Shown: positions 27,894-36,818 of the stretch, piece by piece
Numbering within the stretch: position 1 is the stretch's first letter
Layout: every line of letters starts with the position of its first letter
Origin: JBHIKY01 sp042139015
GTDB lineage: Bacteria; Bacillota; Bacilli; Bacillales; Marinococcaceae
Direction: 5' to 3'
Length of the DNA stretch: 64,000 nucleotides
Assembly: GCF_042139015.1 (NCBI RefSeq)
Contig: NZ_JBHIKY010000011.1
Coordinates: 1-64,000, forward strand
Position numbers and translations under genes: made by a program
The notes under the pieces: generated by a model
Seen by the model: only the letters and a program-made list of their open reading frames with translations
Databases searched by the model: none
What the model was told of the DNA's origin: nothing

Positions 27894-28559
27894 TTGGAAA
27901 AGAACTATACATATAAATCCCCGGACAAGCTTGCCAATATCGTAATCATTCTTGTGCTGGTCTGTCTGCTTTTTTCTGCCGCATCCATTGCCGGAAGCTT
28001 TGTTGAAAATACTGTTTATGAAAAATATCCGGACGAGGCAGTTATTACAGATATAAACACGGAAGACAACGCTGTCATTGGTGATATCGCGCTTTTCATC
28101 CACCTGCCAAAAACATTAGTATTTCTCACAGCAATTGCAGTGTTTATGATGTGGATCTACCGTATCCATGAAAATGGACGGGCGCTCGAATTAGATGGTA
28201 CTATTTATGCGCCAGGCTGGTCGGTTGCTTTTTATTTTATTCCGATTGTAAACTTTGTTCTTCCGCTTCTATCTCTGCTTCATCTGTATAAAAGCTGCTG
28301 GAAGCGCTGGAAGGAAAAAAACTCTATTGCCGCGAAGGATTCCTCAAAGATATGGCTTCTGTATGCGTGGTGGCTGCTTTTTTGGAGTTCCTATCTCGTA
28401 TCCAACCCTGCAAGCCTCGCCGCTGGAGAACAAACCATCGCCATGCTGCGCAGCGAGGTTCAATCCTTTATTGTCTCAGAAATTATTTACATCGCAGCAG
28501 GAATTCTATTTATTTTCATCCTTCGCAAAGTTACAGCTGTACAGAAAAACATGAAATAG
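27894..28559 (+). CDS. DUF4328 domain membrane protein
   Basis: 221 aa with about five to six hydrophobic segments. The block FHLPKTLVFLTAIAVF..WIYRIHENGRALELDG and PGWSVAFYFIPIVNFVLPL are typical of DUF4328 proteins (function unknown). TTG start at 27894 with AGGAGG eight bases before it. The LCP gene follows after 9 bp, so the two are probably co-transcribed, hinting at a cell-envelope role. Confidence 0.82.
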   Translation: MEKNYTYKSPDKLANIVIILVLVCLLFSAASIAGSFVENTVYEKYPDEAVITDINTEDNAVIGDIALFIHLPKTLVFLTAIAVFMMWIYRIHENGRALELDGTIYAPGWSVAFYFIPIVNFVLPLLSLLHLYKSCWKRWKEKNSIAAKDSSKIWLLYAWWLLFWSSYLVSNPASLAAGEQTIAMLRSEVQSFIVSEIIYIAAGILFIFILRKVTAVQKNMK

Positions 28560-28568
28560 AAAGGAACC

Positions 28569-29495
28569 GTGCCGGTTATGTGGAAGGCTGCCCTTCTTAT
28601 ATTTATGACAATCTTTTTTACCTTTCTCATCGTGGGGGGCGGCTATGCTTATTATATGTATGAACTTGCCAGAGATAACGTCCGGCAAATGAATGATGCA
28701 TTCGATGAGGAACTGGGGACAAGCCCGCGGAATTCCTCCAATCTATCAGGCACGGCCATTTTTTTAATTGCAGGGATCGGCGACAGGCCCGGTGAAGCCA
28801 GTCTTTCAGATGTTATAATGGTTGTTTCTGTAAATCCCGAGGATGACTCGATTCTCATGTTTAATATTCCGCGGGACACACAGGTCTCTCTTCCGGACAG
28901 AAACGGTTTTGACAAAATAAATCACTCTTACAGTTACGGAGGCATCAACCTGCTGAAAGAAACGGTGGAGACCAGGCTTAATGTGAAATTTGATTATGTT
29001 ATTGAATCAAATATGAATGGTTTTGTAGAGATCGTGGATGTCCTGGGGAATGTGGAAGTGGATAGCCCGTTTGCTTTTTCGCAGAACAACGTGGAAAACA
29101 GTGAAACGCATCATTATGAAAAAGGGCCAATTACTCTCGATGGCGAGCGGGCGCTGCATTATGTGCGCATGCGTAAGAACGATCCAAGAGGAGACCTTGG
29201 CAGAAATGAACGCCAGCAGCAGGTCCTCTCTGCTCTTCTCCAGGATGCCCGTTCCATTGACACGCTGTTGAATGGGCAGTCACTCTTATCCATTTTAGGA
29301 GAGAATGTAAAAACGAACGTAACCATGACTGACCTGCATTCGCTCGCCGCAGATTACCGGCATACCGCTGATAATATACGGACCTTTGAGATACCGGGCT
29401 CAAATGCTATAGTGAATGGCATCAGTTACTACGAAGTGAGTGATGAGGAATGGCAGAAAGCTGCTCTGCGCCTGGAGAACCATCAATCGCGATGA
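28569..29495 (+). CDS. LCP (LytR-CpsA-Psr) family cell-wall glycopolymer ligase
   Basis: 308 aa from a GTG start (28569, AAAGGA close upstream; ATG at 28578 is an alternative). One N-terminal membrane helix (ALLIFMTIFFTFLIVGGGYAYY), then the extracytoplasmic LCP domain with FNIPRDTQVSLP, DKINHSYSYGG and the catalytic arginine-rich RMRKNDPRGDLGRNERQQ. LCP enzymes attach teichoic acids or other glycopolymers to peptidoglycan. It is one of several paralogues expected in a Bacillus, so no specific symbol is given. Confidence 0.92.
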   Translation: MPVMWKAALLIFMTIFFTFLIVGGGYAYYMYELARDNVRQMNDAFDEELGTSPRNSSNLSGTAIFLIAGIGDRPGEASLSDVIMVVSVNPEDDSILMFNIPRDTQVSLPDRNGFDKINHSYSYGGINLLKETVETRLNVKFDYVIESNMNGFVEIVDVLGNVEVDSPFAFSQNNVENSETHHYEKGPITLDGERALHYVRMRKNDPRGDLGRNERQQQVLSALLQDARSIDTLLNGQSLLSILGENVKTNVTMTDLHSLAADYRHTADNIRTFEIPGSNAIVNGISYYEVSDEEWQKAALRLENHQSR

Positions 29496-29499
29496 GATA

Positions 29500-29665
29500 G
29501 AAGCTTAAGGCAAGGCTTCTGCTAACCGCCGGAAAGTTACCTTCAAGTGGATCTTCAGCTCCTGCTTTTCTACAGGCAGCGACCTTCCTGCCGAGCAGCA
29601 ACAGCATATTACGTGGACACTGGTTCCGCTATCAGCCGAAAATTGAATCATTTTCCCCGCCGTTT
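29500..29665. repeat. Copy of the dispersed intergenic repeat
   Basis: The gap after the LCP gene contains GTGGATCTTCAGCTCCTGCT at about 29549 and GTGGACACTGGTTCCGCTAT at 29613-29632. The first block also occurs in the palindromic element near 53900, the second in the copies at 4178, 6395, 14189 and 25781. Confidence 0.65.
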
Positions 29666-29720
29666 AGACAAATAGCGCCGGCTCCACCCTTGTTTCTTGA
29701 TTTTCCCAACAAATCAAACG

Positions 29721-29758
29721 AAAAGCTTCCGGCTATCATTTTGATAACCGGAAGCGAT
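29721..29758. terminator. Bidirectional hairpin terminator (recurring hairpin family)
   Basis: GCTTCCGGCTATCA-TTT-TGATAACCGGAAGC (29725-29755) forms a 13-bp stem with one C/A mismatch, flanked by A and T runs. An almost identical hairpin occurs at 52614-52645 with compensating changes. It separates the LCP gene from the Nfu_N gene. Confidence 0.7.
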
Positions 29759-29793
29759 TAATACTTTTCAGTCATGCCTTATCATTACTATTA

Positions 29794-30048
29794 CTATTCC
29801 GCTTCATCGAACGCCTGCTGCACCTTTGGCAGAAGCTCGTCCCACTCGGCATCCATCGTTTTATTGACCGTCACAAAATCATTCACTCCAAAAATGTTGT
29901 CCACGCCATCAATCTTCAGTAAGGCCTGCGCGATCGGGTGATCCGTATCATCGCCCTGTTTTAAAGATGTACTTTTTTCAAAAATCACCTGATCTGCTGT
30001 AAACTTCACTGCATTTGGGTTTGGTGTTGATTCGGCTCTAATTTCCAT
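29794..30048 (-). CDS. Nfu/NifU N-terminal domain protein
   Basis: 84 aa consisting only of the Nfu_N fold: RAESTPNPNAVKFTAD at the start and ALLKIDGVDNIFGVNDFVTV in the middle, without the C-terminal CxxC iron-sulfur scaffold domain. Short stand-alone versions occur in many Bacillus genomes and are thought to help Fe-S cluster handling, though the role is unproven. GAGGAG precedes the ATG. Confidence 0.88.
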   Translation of the reverse strand: MEIRAESTPNPNAVKFTADQVIFEKSTSLKQGDDTDHPIAQALLKIDGVDNIFGVNDFVTVNKTMDAEWDELLPKVQQAFDEAE

Positions 30049-30136
30049 CGTTGTTCCTCCTCAAATTAACACAATCATTAATTCTAATATTAACACTTTC
30101 ATTTTAATTATCAAACCAATAGAAGCATTAATCATA

Positions 30137-30604
30137 TTATTCGTACCATGCTTTAGCCGGCCGGTCTACAGGGTAGCCATAAGAACTGCGGTATGATTTT
30201 CGCTCTTCCGTAAAATCATACCACTGTTTTGTGCTTCCCGGTTCCTTTGCATGATAAACAATACAGCGCAGTGTATCCTCGACACAAGGGTCGGTCCATA
30301 CGCCAAGCTTTTGCTCTAATTCATCCAGCCATTCTTCTCCGCTTTTTTCTGCTATTTCTTTCATCGTCCTCAAACCAAGTACATATACAACCTGTTCAGC
30401 TGCTTTGATTCCGACTGACGGCACCTGTTGAAATTCAGCGAGGGCCCGCAGAACGCCGGCACGATCCACTGAACAGCCAAGAATAACGGAAAGCTCTGCT
30501 TCGCTGCAGGCATTCACCTCAGCCAGTGTGATTTTTTCTTTTCTCAGGGCCCTGCGTTCTTGATCGGTTAACGGAAGCTTCGGGCTCTTTGGCAACATAA
30601 CCAC
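30137..30604 (-). CDS. Helix-hairpin-helix protein, Cdd1 (pathogenicity locus) family
   Basis: 155 aa. A helix-hairpin-helix-like stretch (AGVLRALAEFQQVPSVGIKA) and the conserved C-terminal region WTDPCVEDTLRCIVYHAKEP identify the Cdd1 family of small cytoplasmic proteins, possibly nucleic-acid binding; its function is not established. No signal or membrane segment. It ends a leftward run with no obvious partner. Confidence 0.75.
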   Translation of the reverse strand: MVMLPKSPKLPLTDQERRALRKEKITLAEVNACSEAELSVILGCSVDRAGVLRALAEFQQVPSVGIKAAEQVVYVLGLRTMKEIAEKSGEEWLDELEQKLGVWTDPCVEDTLRCIVYHAKEPGSTKQWYDFTEERKSYRSSYGYPVDRPAKAWYE

Positions 30605-30639
30605 GCCTTTTTCTTTTAATCATACCAAAGAATAATTAA

Positions 30640-31461
30640 TTATTTAATGGACCCTTTTGTCACTCCGCTGATAATCCATTTCTGGGCAAATATATACACG
30701 ATAATCATCGGTATTAGTGCCAGCAGGTACGATGCAAACGCGAGATTATAATTGGTGCTGAATTCGGACTGGAAGATGTACTGCACAAGTGGGAGTGTCG
30801 CCTGATCCTGATCTGTCAAAATTACGAGCGGCAGCATGAAATCATTCCAGGCCCACAGGCAGGTAAGGATCCCTACCGTTGCATTCATCGGGGCCAGCAG
30901 CGGAAAAATAACCTTCCAGAAAACACCCCAGGTACTCGCTCCATCCACAATGGCCGCTTCCTCCAATTCCTTCGGAATGGATTTAATGTAGCCTACATAA
31001 ATAAATACATTAAAGGCAAGCCCGTAGACGACATACAAAAAAATTAAGCCGAGCAGATTATCCATGTTCCAGATCGCAGTCTGACGCACAATCGGAAGCA
31101 TGATAATTGGAAAAGGGACAAACATGGCACTGACAAAGTAATAAAATAATAATTTGTAAAAACGTTTATGCATGTTGCGCGCTATGGCATAAGCAACCAG
31201 CGAATTGGTCATCAGCGTTAATATTACGACGAAAAACGCGACAATAAAGCTGTTTGAAAATGCCTGGAAAAAGTTCGTCATCTCGATTGCATCGGTGAAA
31301 TTCTCAAAGCGCCAGTCCCGCGGTGGTGCCAGCAGCGGCCGGTCCATTTCCTGCGGTGATTTAAACGCAATATTGATCGTCAAATACAACGGAAGCAGTA
31401 TAACTATGGAACCCAGGATGAGTAAAGAGGTAATGAGCCAGTTTGTACGGTTTCGATTCAT
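30640..31461 (-). CDS. Carbohydrate ABC transporter permease (MalG type)
   Basis: 273 aa with six membrane helices and the EAA loop LEEAAIVDGASTWGVFWKVI. Ends in ITKGSIK, typical of MalG-like CUT1 permeases. Its start shares a base with the stop of the MalF-type gene upstream, so translation is likely coupled. Part of a second sugar importer that also lacks its own ATPase gene. Confidence 0.93.
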   Translation of the reverse strand: MNRNRTNWLITSLLILGSIVILLPLYLTINIAFKSPQEMDRPLLAPPRDWRFENFTDAIEMTNFFQAFSNSFIVAFFVVILTLMTNSLVAYAIARNMHKRFYKLLFYYFVSAMFVPFPIIMLPIVRQTAIWNMDNLLGLIFLYVVYGLAFNVFIYVGYIKSIPKELEEAAIVDGASTWGVFWKVIFPLLAPMNATVGILTCLWAWNDFMLPLVILTDQDQATLPLVQYIFQSEFSTNYNLAFASYLLALIPMIIVYIFAQKWIISGVTKGSIK

Positions 31462-32324
31462 TACAGCTGCACCTCCCGCTTTTGAAGAATACGGATCTGG
31501 AATATGGATATGACGACGATAATAACGAAATATACCACCGCATTTGCCGATTGGTAGGCAAATTGTCCACCTTCAAAGCCTCCCCGGTAAATTAACAGCG
31601 ATATTGATTCTGTCGCCTGTCCTGGTCCGCCGCCGGTAAGGGCAATAATATGATCAAATACCATTAGAAAATTTTTCATGGCGAGCACCATATTAATCGT
31701 GAAAAATGGAGCAATCAGCGGAAATGTCATTTTCCAGAACTGCTTCCATTTCCCAGCTCCATCGATTTCTGATGCTTCATAAATGTCGGAAGGAATCGTC
31801 TGCAGTCCGGCCAAATATAGGATCGTGTTAAAGGCTGTTGCCTGCCATACTGCCATTATGACGATACCGACCCAAGCAAGATCCGGATTTCCGAGAATAT
31901 TTGCCGACAGGGCGGTCAGGCCGATAGACGATGCTATTCCCGGCAGAAAATGAGTAAAAATAAAATTGAATATAAAACCAACAATAAGAATGCTTAAAAT
32001 ATTCGGCACAAAATAAAGCGCCCGTAAAGTTTTTCGGAATTTAATTTTCGCATTCAGCCCAATCGCAATAATTAAGCTGAAAATATTTACGAGTATCGTA
32101 GACACGATTGCAAATTGAAACGTAAATCCATAAGCATTTAACGCCCTAAAATCCTGGAATACGTTTATGTAGTTGCGAATTCCTACGAAATCCCATTCCC
32201 CATAGCCTTTCCAGTTCGTAAAGCTGTAAAAAATCCCCTGCAGCATCGGGTAGGTATGGAAAACAAAAAACAATATCAATGCCGGCAGCGCCATGAAAAA
32301 GAAGGCTCTATTTCTTCCAGCCAT
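31461..32324 (-). CDS. Carbohydrate ABC transporter permease (MalF type)
   Basis: 287 aa with six membrane helices beginning AFFFMALPALILFFVFHTYP and the EAA loop YEASEIDGAGKWKQFWKMTF. The frame opens at 32333 (GTG ATG ACG ATG); AAGGAG is best placed for the ATG at 32324. It follows the binding-protein gene by about 60 bp and overlaps the MalG-type gene. Confidence 0.93.
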   Translation of the reverse strand: MAGRNRAFFFMALPALILFFVFHTYPMLQGIFYSFTNWKGYGEWDFVGIRNYINVFQDFRALNAYGFTFQFAIVSTILVNIFSLIIAIGLNAKIKFRKTLRALYFVPNILSILIVGFIFNFIFTHFLPGIASSIGLTALSANILGNPDLAWVGIVIMAVWQATAFNTILYLAGLQTIPSDIYEASEIDGAGKWKQFWKMTFPLIAPFFTINMVLAMKNFLMVFDHIIALTGGGPGQATESISLLIYRGGFEGGQFAYQSANAVVYFVIIVVISIFQIRILQKREVQL

Positions 32325-32385
32325 CGTCATCACTCCTTCTCGTTAATAGAACGGCAGACCCGTTCGCACGGGCAGCCCTTCTTCT

Positions 32386-33615
32386 TTATCTCATTTCAAC
32401 CTTGTCCCATTCGCTGTCCATATTTTTCAGGAAAGCATCGGTATTGCCTCGATACAGGAATTCCTGAATTAAATTTTCTGCCCCCAGGCCAGGTGGATAA
32501 TAATGATCAGGGAAGCTGGTGATTTTGCCTTCTTCAAAATTTTCCCGGATGCCCTCCATCGTGGGATCATCCTCATAGATCCCTTCTTTCGCAGAAAAAG
32601 CGGCCTGTTCGTCCAGATAAGTTTCCATATTTTCATCTTCGATCATAAATTCGATGAAACGCTCAGCCTCCTCCGGGTGCTCCGTATCCTCGAAGGCCGT
32701 CAGTAAAACATCCACCCCTGAAACCAGCATATTTTCATCTGCATCGTTGTTAACCGGCATTGCAAATACGCCGAGTTCAATATCTTTATTTACGGCTTTC
32801 AGCTCTGGAATTACCCAGTTCCCCTGCAGATAAAAGAGTCCTTCGCCATTTGCGAAATCGTTGTTGCCATCACTGTAGCCCATACCAAAAGCATCGTTTT
32901 GACCATACTCCACGAGCGTCAGCATTTTTTCGGAAGCTTCTTTATAATTCTCCTGAAAGCTGGCTTCTCCGTTCGCTTTTTGTTCTGCAAAGTCCTCCGG
33001 GACCGTGTTTCCAGCCAGCGCATTCCAGGCAATCATCGAGGTCCACGCTTCCTGCAGAGTAAAATAGATCGGTACCTCACCAGCTTCCTTCGCCGCTTCG
33101 AGAACGCCGATAAATTCATCCCAGGTTTTCGGCACCTCTTCTCCAAGTTCATCAAGCTTTTCTTTGTTGTAGATGACAGTGTTGGCGTTCGTTGCAAACG
33201 GAACGCCGTGAATATTATGAACGTCTTCTCCCGCCAGCTGATCGAGCATGTCAAGGTAGCGCGGCTGAATGTCATCAATCAGCTCACTGTCGGTGTAATC
33301 CATTAAAACACCGGCCTCCGCAAGCTCTCCGTACAAGGCGCTTCCTCCCATCGCTGACAGGTCAGGCATATCATTTTTTAACAGCCTTGTCCGCAGCACT
33401 GTTTCTGCTTCCGGCGGCGACACAAGATCAATCGTAATGTCCGGGTTTTCCTCTTCGAACTTTTGAATCAGCCCCCGATAAGTGTCAATATTTTCAGATT
33501 TATTGTTGAATAACTCCAGTTCGACCTTCCCATCATTGCCGCTCTCTTCTCCGCAGGCAGTTAACAATACAGCTGCAAGTACGGAGATGAGAGCAGGCAG
33601 GCTTTTTCTCAGCAT
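32386..33615 (-). CDS. Sugar-binding lipoprotein of an ABC importer
   Basis: 409 aa. Signal peptide LPALISVLAAVLLTACG with a lipobox (LTAC, Cys at about residue 21), then a family 1 solute-binding fold (FEEENPDITIDLVSPPEAET, GGSALYGELAEAGVLMDYT). It is intact, unlike the homologue at 12791-14027. GGAGGAG precedes the ATG. Anchored outside the membrane, it delivers sugar to the two permeases downstream. The LacI gene upstream on the same strand likely controls it. Confidence 0.94.
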   Translation of the reverse strand: MLRKSLPALISVLAAVLLTACGEESGNDGKVELELFNNKSENIDTYRGLIQKFEEENPDITIDLVSPPEAETVLRTRLLKNDMPDLSAMGGSALYGELAEAGVLMDYTDSELIDDIQPRYLDMLDQLAGEDVHNIHGVPFATNANTVIYNKEKLDELGEEVPKTWDEFIGVLEAAKEAGEVPIYFTLQEAWTSMIAWNALAGNTVPEDFAEQKANGEASFQENYKEASEKMLTLVEYGQNDAFGMGYSDGNNDFANGEGLFYLQGNWVIPELKAVNKDIELGVFAMPVNNDADENMLVSGVDVLLTAFEDTEHPEEAERFIEFMIEDENMETYLDEQAAFSAKEGIYEDDPTMEGIRENFEEGKITSFPDHYYPPGLGAENLIQEFLYRGNTDAFLKNMDSEWDKVEMR

Positions 33616-33778
33616 GGCCTGCTTCTCCTCCCTTGTTTTCCTTTTATTTTTTTAATTTCTTTACAAAAGCATCATCAAAGAATGTCACGAAAGCTCCTTG
33701 ATAAATCTGATAAATAACTTGGCTTTCCACTATTCTAGTTTTTTCATGTTTCCAAGCATCCTTCCAACTAAGAAATAG

Positions 33779-33792
33779 AGTAAACGTTTACT
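33779..33792. promoter_or_regulatory. LacI-type operator upstream of the second sugar importer
   Basis: AGTAAACGTTTACT is a perfect 14-bp palindrome in the gap between the LacI gene and the importer genes. The same half-sites occur upstream of the LacI gene itself (34881-34892). Confidence 0.7.
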
Positions 33793-33819
33793 TAAATGTT
33801 CAAAAAAGAATAGCACAAT

Positions 33820-34830
33820 CTAGTTCAGCTTTTGCACCGATTCTCTTTCTACAACGTGGTGGGGCATAATAATGCTGCTTCCATTCTTGCCCGTTTTCAA
33901 CGCTTCGAACAACAGCTCTGCTGACTTTTCCCCCATTTCACGGAGAGGCTGTGCAAGTGTTGTTAATGGCGGCACCGCCATTTCAGAAATTTTAATATTA
34001 TCATATCCTATTATTGAGATGTCCTTTGGAATATTTACTCCGATTTTATAGGCGGAGGCAATGGCTCCCACGGCCATCTCATCACTTGCGGCAAATACCG
34101 CCGTGATGCCGGATGCCTGCTTTAACAGTTTTTCAAATGCTGTTCTGCCATTTTCGTAGGAAAACCCTTCTGCATCTACGATATAGCTTTTCTCTACCGT
34201 GATGTCGTTTTCCTGAAGAGCTGCTTTATAGCCTTCAATCCGCGGCCTTCCGGCAATTGGGTCCTTTGGACTTCCGCTCATCATTCCGATGCTGCGGTGA
34301 CCGTTATCAATTAAATAAGAAACAGCAGTATACGCCGCATCCCTGTCATCCACTTTTACATAAGGCAGCGGGTGCCTGGGGGATTTAGTACTTACAAGAA
34401 CCGCTGGGATTCGCATCTCTTCAATCAACTGATAATGCTCATTTTTAAGTACTTCACTCGCAAACACAAGACCGTCGACTCGTTTTTCATTTAAGAGCCG
34501 CAGGTAATCTACTGTTTTTTTACCACTTGACGACGTATTACAGACTATAATGCTGTGCCCGTGTTGATGAGCTACGCCTTCAATTCCGTACAGCAGCTCA
34601 GAGGTTACCATTCCAGAAACACTGGGGAACAGCACACCGATAGTCTGTGTCTTGTTATTTATTAATCCGCGCGCGACAGCATTAGGCTTATAAGAAAGCT
34701 CATCGATAGCCTGCAGTACCTTTTTCTTTGTTTTATCTGAATAGCCTACTGAAGTATTGTTTAATATTCTTGAAACTGTGGCGATTGAAACGTTCGCATA
34801 TTTGGCTACATCTTTAATGGTCGGGTTCAC
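33820..34830 (-). CDS. LacI family transcriptional regulator
   Basis: 336 aa from a GTG at 34830 with AAAGGAG nine bases upstream; the longer frame to 34923 runs through the operator region and is rejected. The helix-turn-helix is PTIKDVAKYANVSIATVSRI, followed by the hinge and a CcpA/RbsR-like sugar core (IGVLFPSVSGMVTSELLYGI). It lies directly upstream of the sugar ABC importer, and matching palindromes flank it on both sides, indicating autoregulation and control of the importer. Confidence 0.93.
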   Translation of the reverse strand: MNPTIKDVAKYANVSIATVSRILNNTSVGYSDKTKKKVLQAIDELSYKPNAVARGLINNKTQTIGVLFPSVSGMVTSELLYGIEGVAHQHGHSIIVCNTSSSGKKTVDYLRLLNEKRVDGLVFASEVLKNEHYQLIEEMRIPAVLVSTKSPRHPLPYVKVDDRDAAYTAVSYLIDNGHRSIGMMSGSPKDPIAGRPRIEGYKAALQENDITVEKSYIVDAEGFSYENGRTAFEKLLKQASGITAVFAASDEMAVGAIASAYKIGVNIPKDISIIGYDNIKISEMAVPPLTTLAQPLREMGEKSAELLFEALKTGKNGSSIIMPHHVVERESVQKLN

Positions 34831-34852
34831 TTTGCTATCTCCTTTACAAAAG

Positions 34853-34892
34853 CAAGCGTTTACAACATTAATAAAAAAAGAGTAAACGTTTA
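34853..34892. promoter_or_regulatory. Operator pair upstream of the LacI gene
   Basis: Two sites, CAAGCGTTTAC at 34853-34863 and AGTAAACGTTTA at 34881-34892, share the half-site of the palindrome at 33779. They lie 23-62 bp upstream of the GTG start. Resemblance to catabolite-responsive elements (GTAAACGCTTG on the other strand) means CcpA could also bind. Confidence 0.6.
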
Positions 34893-35019
34893 ACCTTAAT
34901 GTAAATAATAGCTGCTTGCGCAAGGCATGTCAACCTTCATTTTGAACAGCAGCCGTACTGCTTAGAGAATGCCATGCCTATGAAATAACCATAACTGACG
35001 GGATTTAAATAATTGTACA

Positions 35020-35170
35020 ATTTCGTTGGACAGTACTTCAGCTGCTGGATTTTTCAAAGGGAATTAGTGGATTTATCGGATTTGACTGGATGCGGACGGG
35101 AGATCCGTTATTCAATTAAAATTCCCGTTTTTCAAGGAGCTGGCGGAGCAAACTTTACTGCCATATGCTG
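35020..35170. repeat. Copy of the dispersed intergenic repeat
   Basis: Positions 35083-35107 read on the minus strand are CGGATCTCCCGTCCGCATCC-AGTCA, matching the blocks at 25843-25867 and 14150-14173. Open frames here have no protein character. The remainder of the 34,893-35,282 gap shows nothing else recognisable. Confidence 0.6.
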
Positions 35171-35282
35171 CACATGGCTCAAGATAGTAAGTTTTCACTT
35201 ATCCGCTCCCCCTGCTCTAATGTTAAAATTTCTATAGGGATGAATCTTTAAGGCAAAGACAGATTTGATAAAGGAGCAATAA

Positions 35283-35375
35283 ATGGGCAATAAACAGGAA
35301 AAGTGGTTAATTGTTGTATTAATGATTGTGGCATTCATTATGCTTTTATCTATGATTGGCAGACTGTTTTCTTGA
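35283..35375 (+). CDS. Predicted 30-residue single-pass membrane peptide
   Basis: A short frame MGNKQEKWLIVVLMIVAFIM-LLSMIGRLFS has AAAGGAG exactly six bases before its ATG. The layout is a charged head (NKQEK), an 18-residue hydrophobic helix and a short basic tail, typical of small Bacillus membrane proteins. I do not recognise the family. It lies alone between a repeat-filled gap and the convergent tatD gene. The good ribosome site and clean membrane topology argue that it is real. Confidence 0.6.
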   Translation: MGNKQEKWLIVVLMIVAFIMLLSMIGRLFS

Positions 35376-35430
35376 ACTTCTCCACCTTAATGGAAGCATA
35401 AGTTAGATAAAATATCTTTTAATTTATTAA

Positions 35431-36192
35431 TTATTTTTCAAAAAGGCGGAGAGCATTGGTATGAATCTGCTTTGTCAGCTCGGCCGGTATGAAGTCGTTT
35501 TCTTCGGCTAAGTAATGAATAACATCATGAAGCAAAAGCGGACTGGTTGGCGTACCTGCAAATGGTCCTTCAAATGGCCAGGGACCGTCCGTTTCGATTA
35601 ACAGCTGCTCGAGAGGTATCATCGCGGAGAGAAGCTGGTCCCGCTTCCGGTAACAGACCTCCGGTGTCACTGATATATAGTAGCGCGCTTCTACAATTTT
35701 TTCGACCACCACCGACGGAGCTTTCAGCCAGTGAAAGTGGGCCTTCACGCCGGGAGCCTCATTCTGAAGCATCTGAAAGACCAATTCCGCTTTGTCATGG
35801 ACGGCATGAAGAGCTACCGGCAGCTCCTGGTCCTTCGCAATCTGAAGGCACTGCCTTAAAAAATCTTCATATGCTTCCAATGGATCTAGTAAACGTTCAA
35901 GCTCATAATGCGGAAGACCCACTTCCCCTATGCAGGAAATTCTTTCGCGTTCTGCCTTTACCAGTCCGAGCCATTCCTGAAAATCGGGGGTTCCCGGCAA
36001 CGGATACTCAGGATGAAAACCTACTCCTGCCAGGATGAAATCTGGATATCGTTCCTTTATTTCCAATGTTCGATAGGAGGATTCAAGATCATTTGACACG
36101 GCGACCACTTTAGCTAACCCTGCCTCCTGCCAGCGGGGGATATGTGTTTCGAGATTATCATACTGCTCCACATGTATATGCGCATCAATCAT
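35431..36192 (-). CDS. TatD family metal-dependent hydrolase
   Basis: 253 aa. The metal-binding HIH motif is at residues 5-7 (MIDAHIHVEQ), CIGEVGLPHYE supplies the conserved Glu, with ALHAVHD, KAHFHWLKAP and the terminal LIETDGPWPF as further metal ligands. Members are Mg2+-dependent nucleases or amidohydrolases. GGGAGAGG precedes the ATG at 36192, so the longer frame to 36228 is rejected. It resembles the YabD-like branch but is a distinct paralogue (no symbol given). Confidence 0.9.
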   Translation of the reverse strand: MIDAHIHVEQYDNLETHIPRWQEAGLAKVVAVSNDLESSYRTLEIKERYPDFILAGVGFHPEYPLPGTPDFQEWLGLVKAERERISCIGEVGLPHYELERLLDPLEAYEDFLRQCLQIAKDQELPVALHAVHDKAELVFQMLQNEAPGVKAHFHWLKAPSVVVEKIVEARYYISVTPEVCYRKRDQLLSAMIPLEQLLIETDGPWPFEGPFAGTPTSPLLLHDVIHYLAEENDFIPAELTKQIHTNALRLFEK

Positions 36193-36565
36193 GACAGATC
36201 CTCTCCCTTGCTTACGGCTATTCTTCACAATTCGCTGTTTTTCCTGAAAAACCTCTAAATTTTCCCTGCCAATTTTTTCAGGCTGGAATGTTCAATCAAT
36301 AAAAAATTAGAGTGCGCATTTTAAAAACTGCTATGCTCTGGTGGCTACGCTCTACGTTTAGCGCGATATCCGCTTTGGTAAGGTGGATATGCAATCCTCA
36401 CGTGGGGAAACGCACTTGCGCGGGAAATCGTCCCGTGACAATCGATATAATGCTCGGAAGCGGGCGGGATACGTTATCTCTCTCGTGAAATTGATTTATA
36501 TAAGAATCACCATCAATACTACAGCTATGTATTTTCAATTTTAAGAAATTGTTAAATTTAATCTT
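36193..36565. other. Gene-free gap with a GC-rich, hairpin-rich block
   Basis: No credible gene. Between about 36340 and 36480 several inverted repeats are packed: ATATCC/GGATAT at 36366-36390 and TCACG/CGTGA enclosing GGGAAATCGTCCC at about 36398-36437. The composition differs from the AT-rich flanks. It could be a structured RNA or a remnant; I recognise no known family. Confidence 0.35.
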
Positions 36566-36606
36566 GAAAACCCCTGCAGTGGCAGTAACCACAGCAGAGG
36601 CTGTTT
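36566..36606 (-). terminator. Terminator downstream of sspP
   Basis: On the minus strand CCTCTGCTGTGG-TTACTG-CCACTGCAGGGG-TTTT forms a 12-bp stem with one mismatch followed by a T run, just after the sspP stop. Confidence 0.8.
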
Positions 36607-36621
36607 TTCAAAGAGCAGTAT

Positions 36622-36774
36622 TTACATATCGTGGGAAGCATGTTTTTTTTGGTGCGTGTGGTTGGCATTTTTATCCTTATGTGACCCCTTCAACTCTTCC
36701 CCATAGGGCTGATTCGGACTCTGTGGCAGCTTCGGCTCTTCCTGCTGCTTCGGTCCTTTACGGTTTTTTGACAA
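36622..36774 (-). CDS. sspP: Small acid-soluble spore protein, SspP (CotL) family
   Basis: 50 aa. The sequence begins SKNRKGPKQQEEPKLPQSP and ends LKGSHKDKNANHTHQKKHASHDM (landmarks given in part: NHTHQKKH, SHDM), matching the SspP pattern of ...LSGSKKVKNRNHTRQKH..SHDM in B. subtilis. TTG start at 36774 with AAAGGAGGG just upstream. Expected to be made late in the forespore. It lies between tatD and the ion-channel gene and has its own terminator. Confidence 0.85.
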   Translation of the reverse strand: MSKNRKGPKQQEEPKLPQSPNQPYGEELKGSHKDKNANHTHQKKHASHDM

Positions 36775-36818
36775 GATAATCCCTCCTTTACAGCTTAGCT
36801 TTTACAGGAGGAGCCCAA

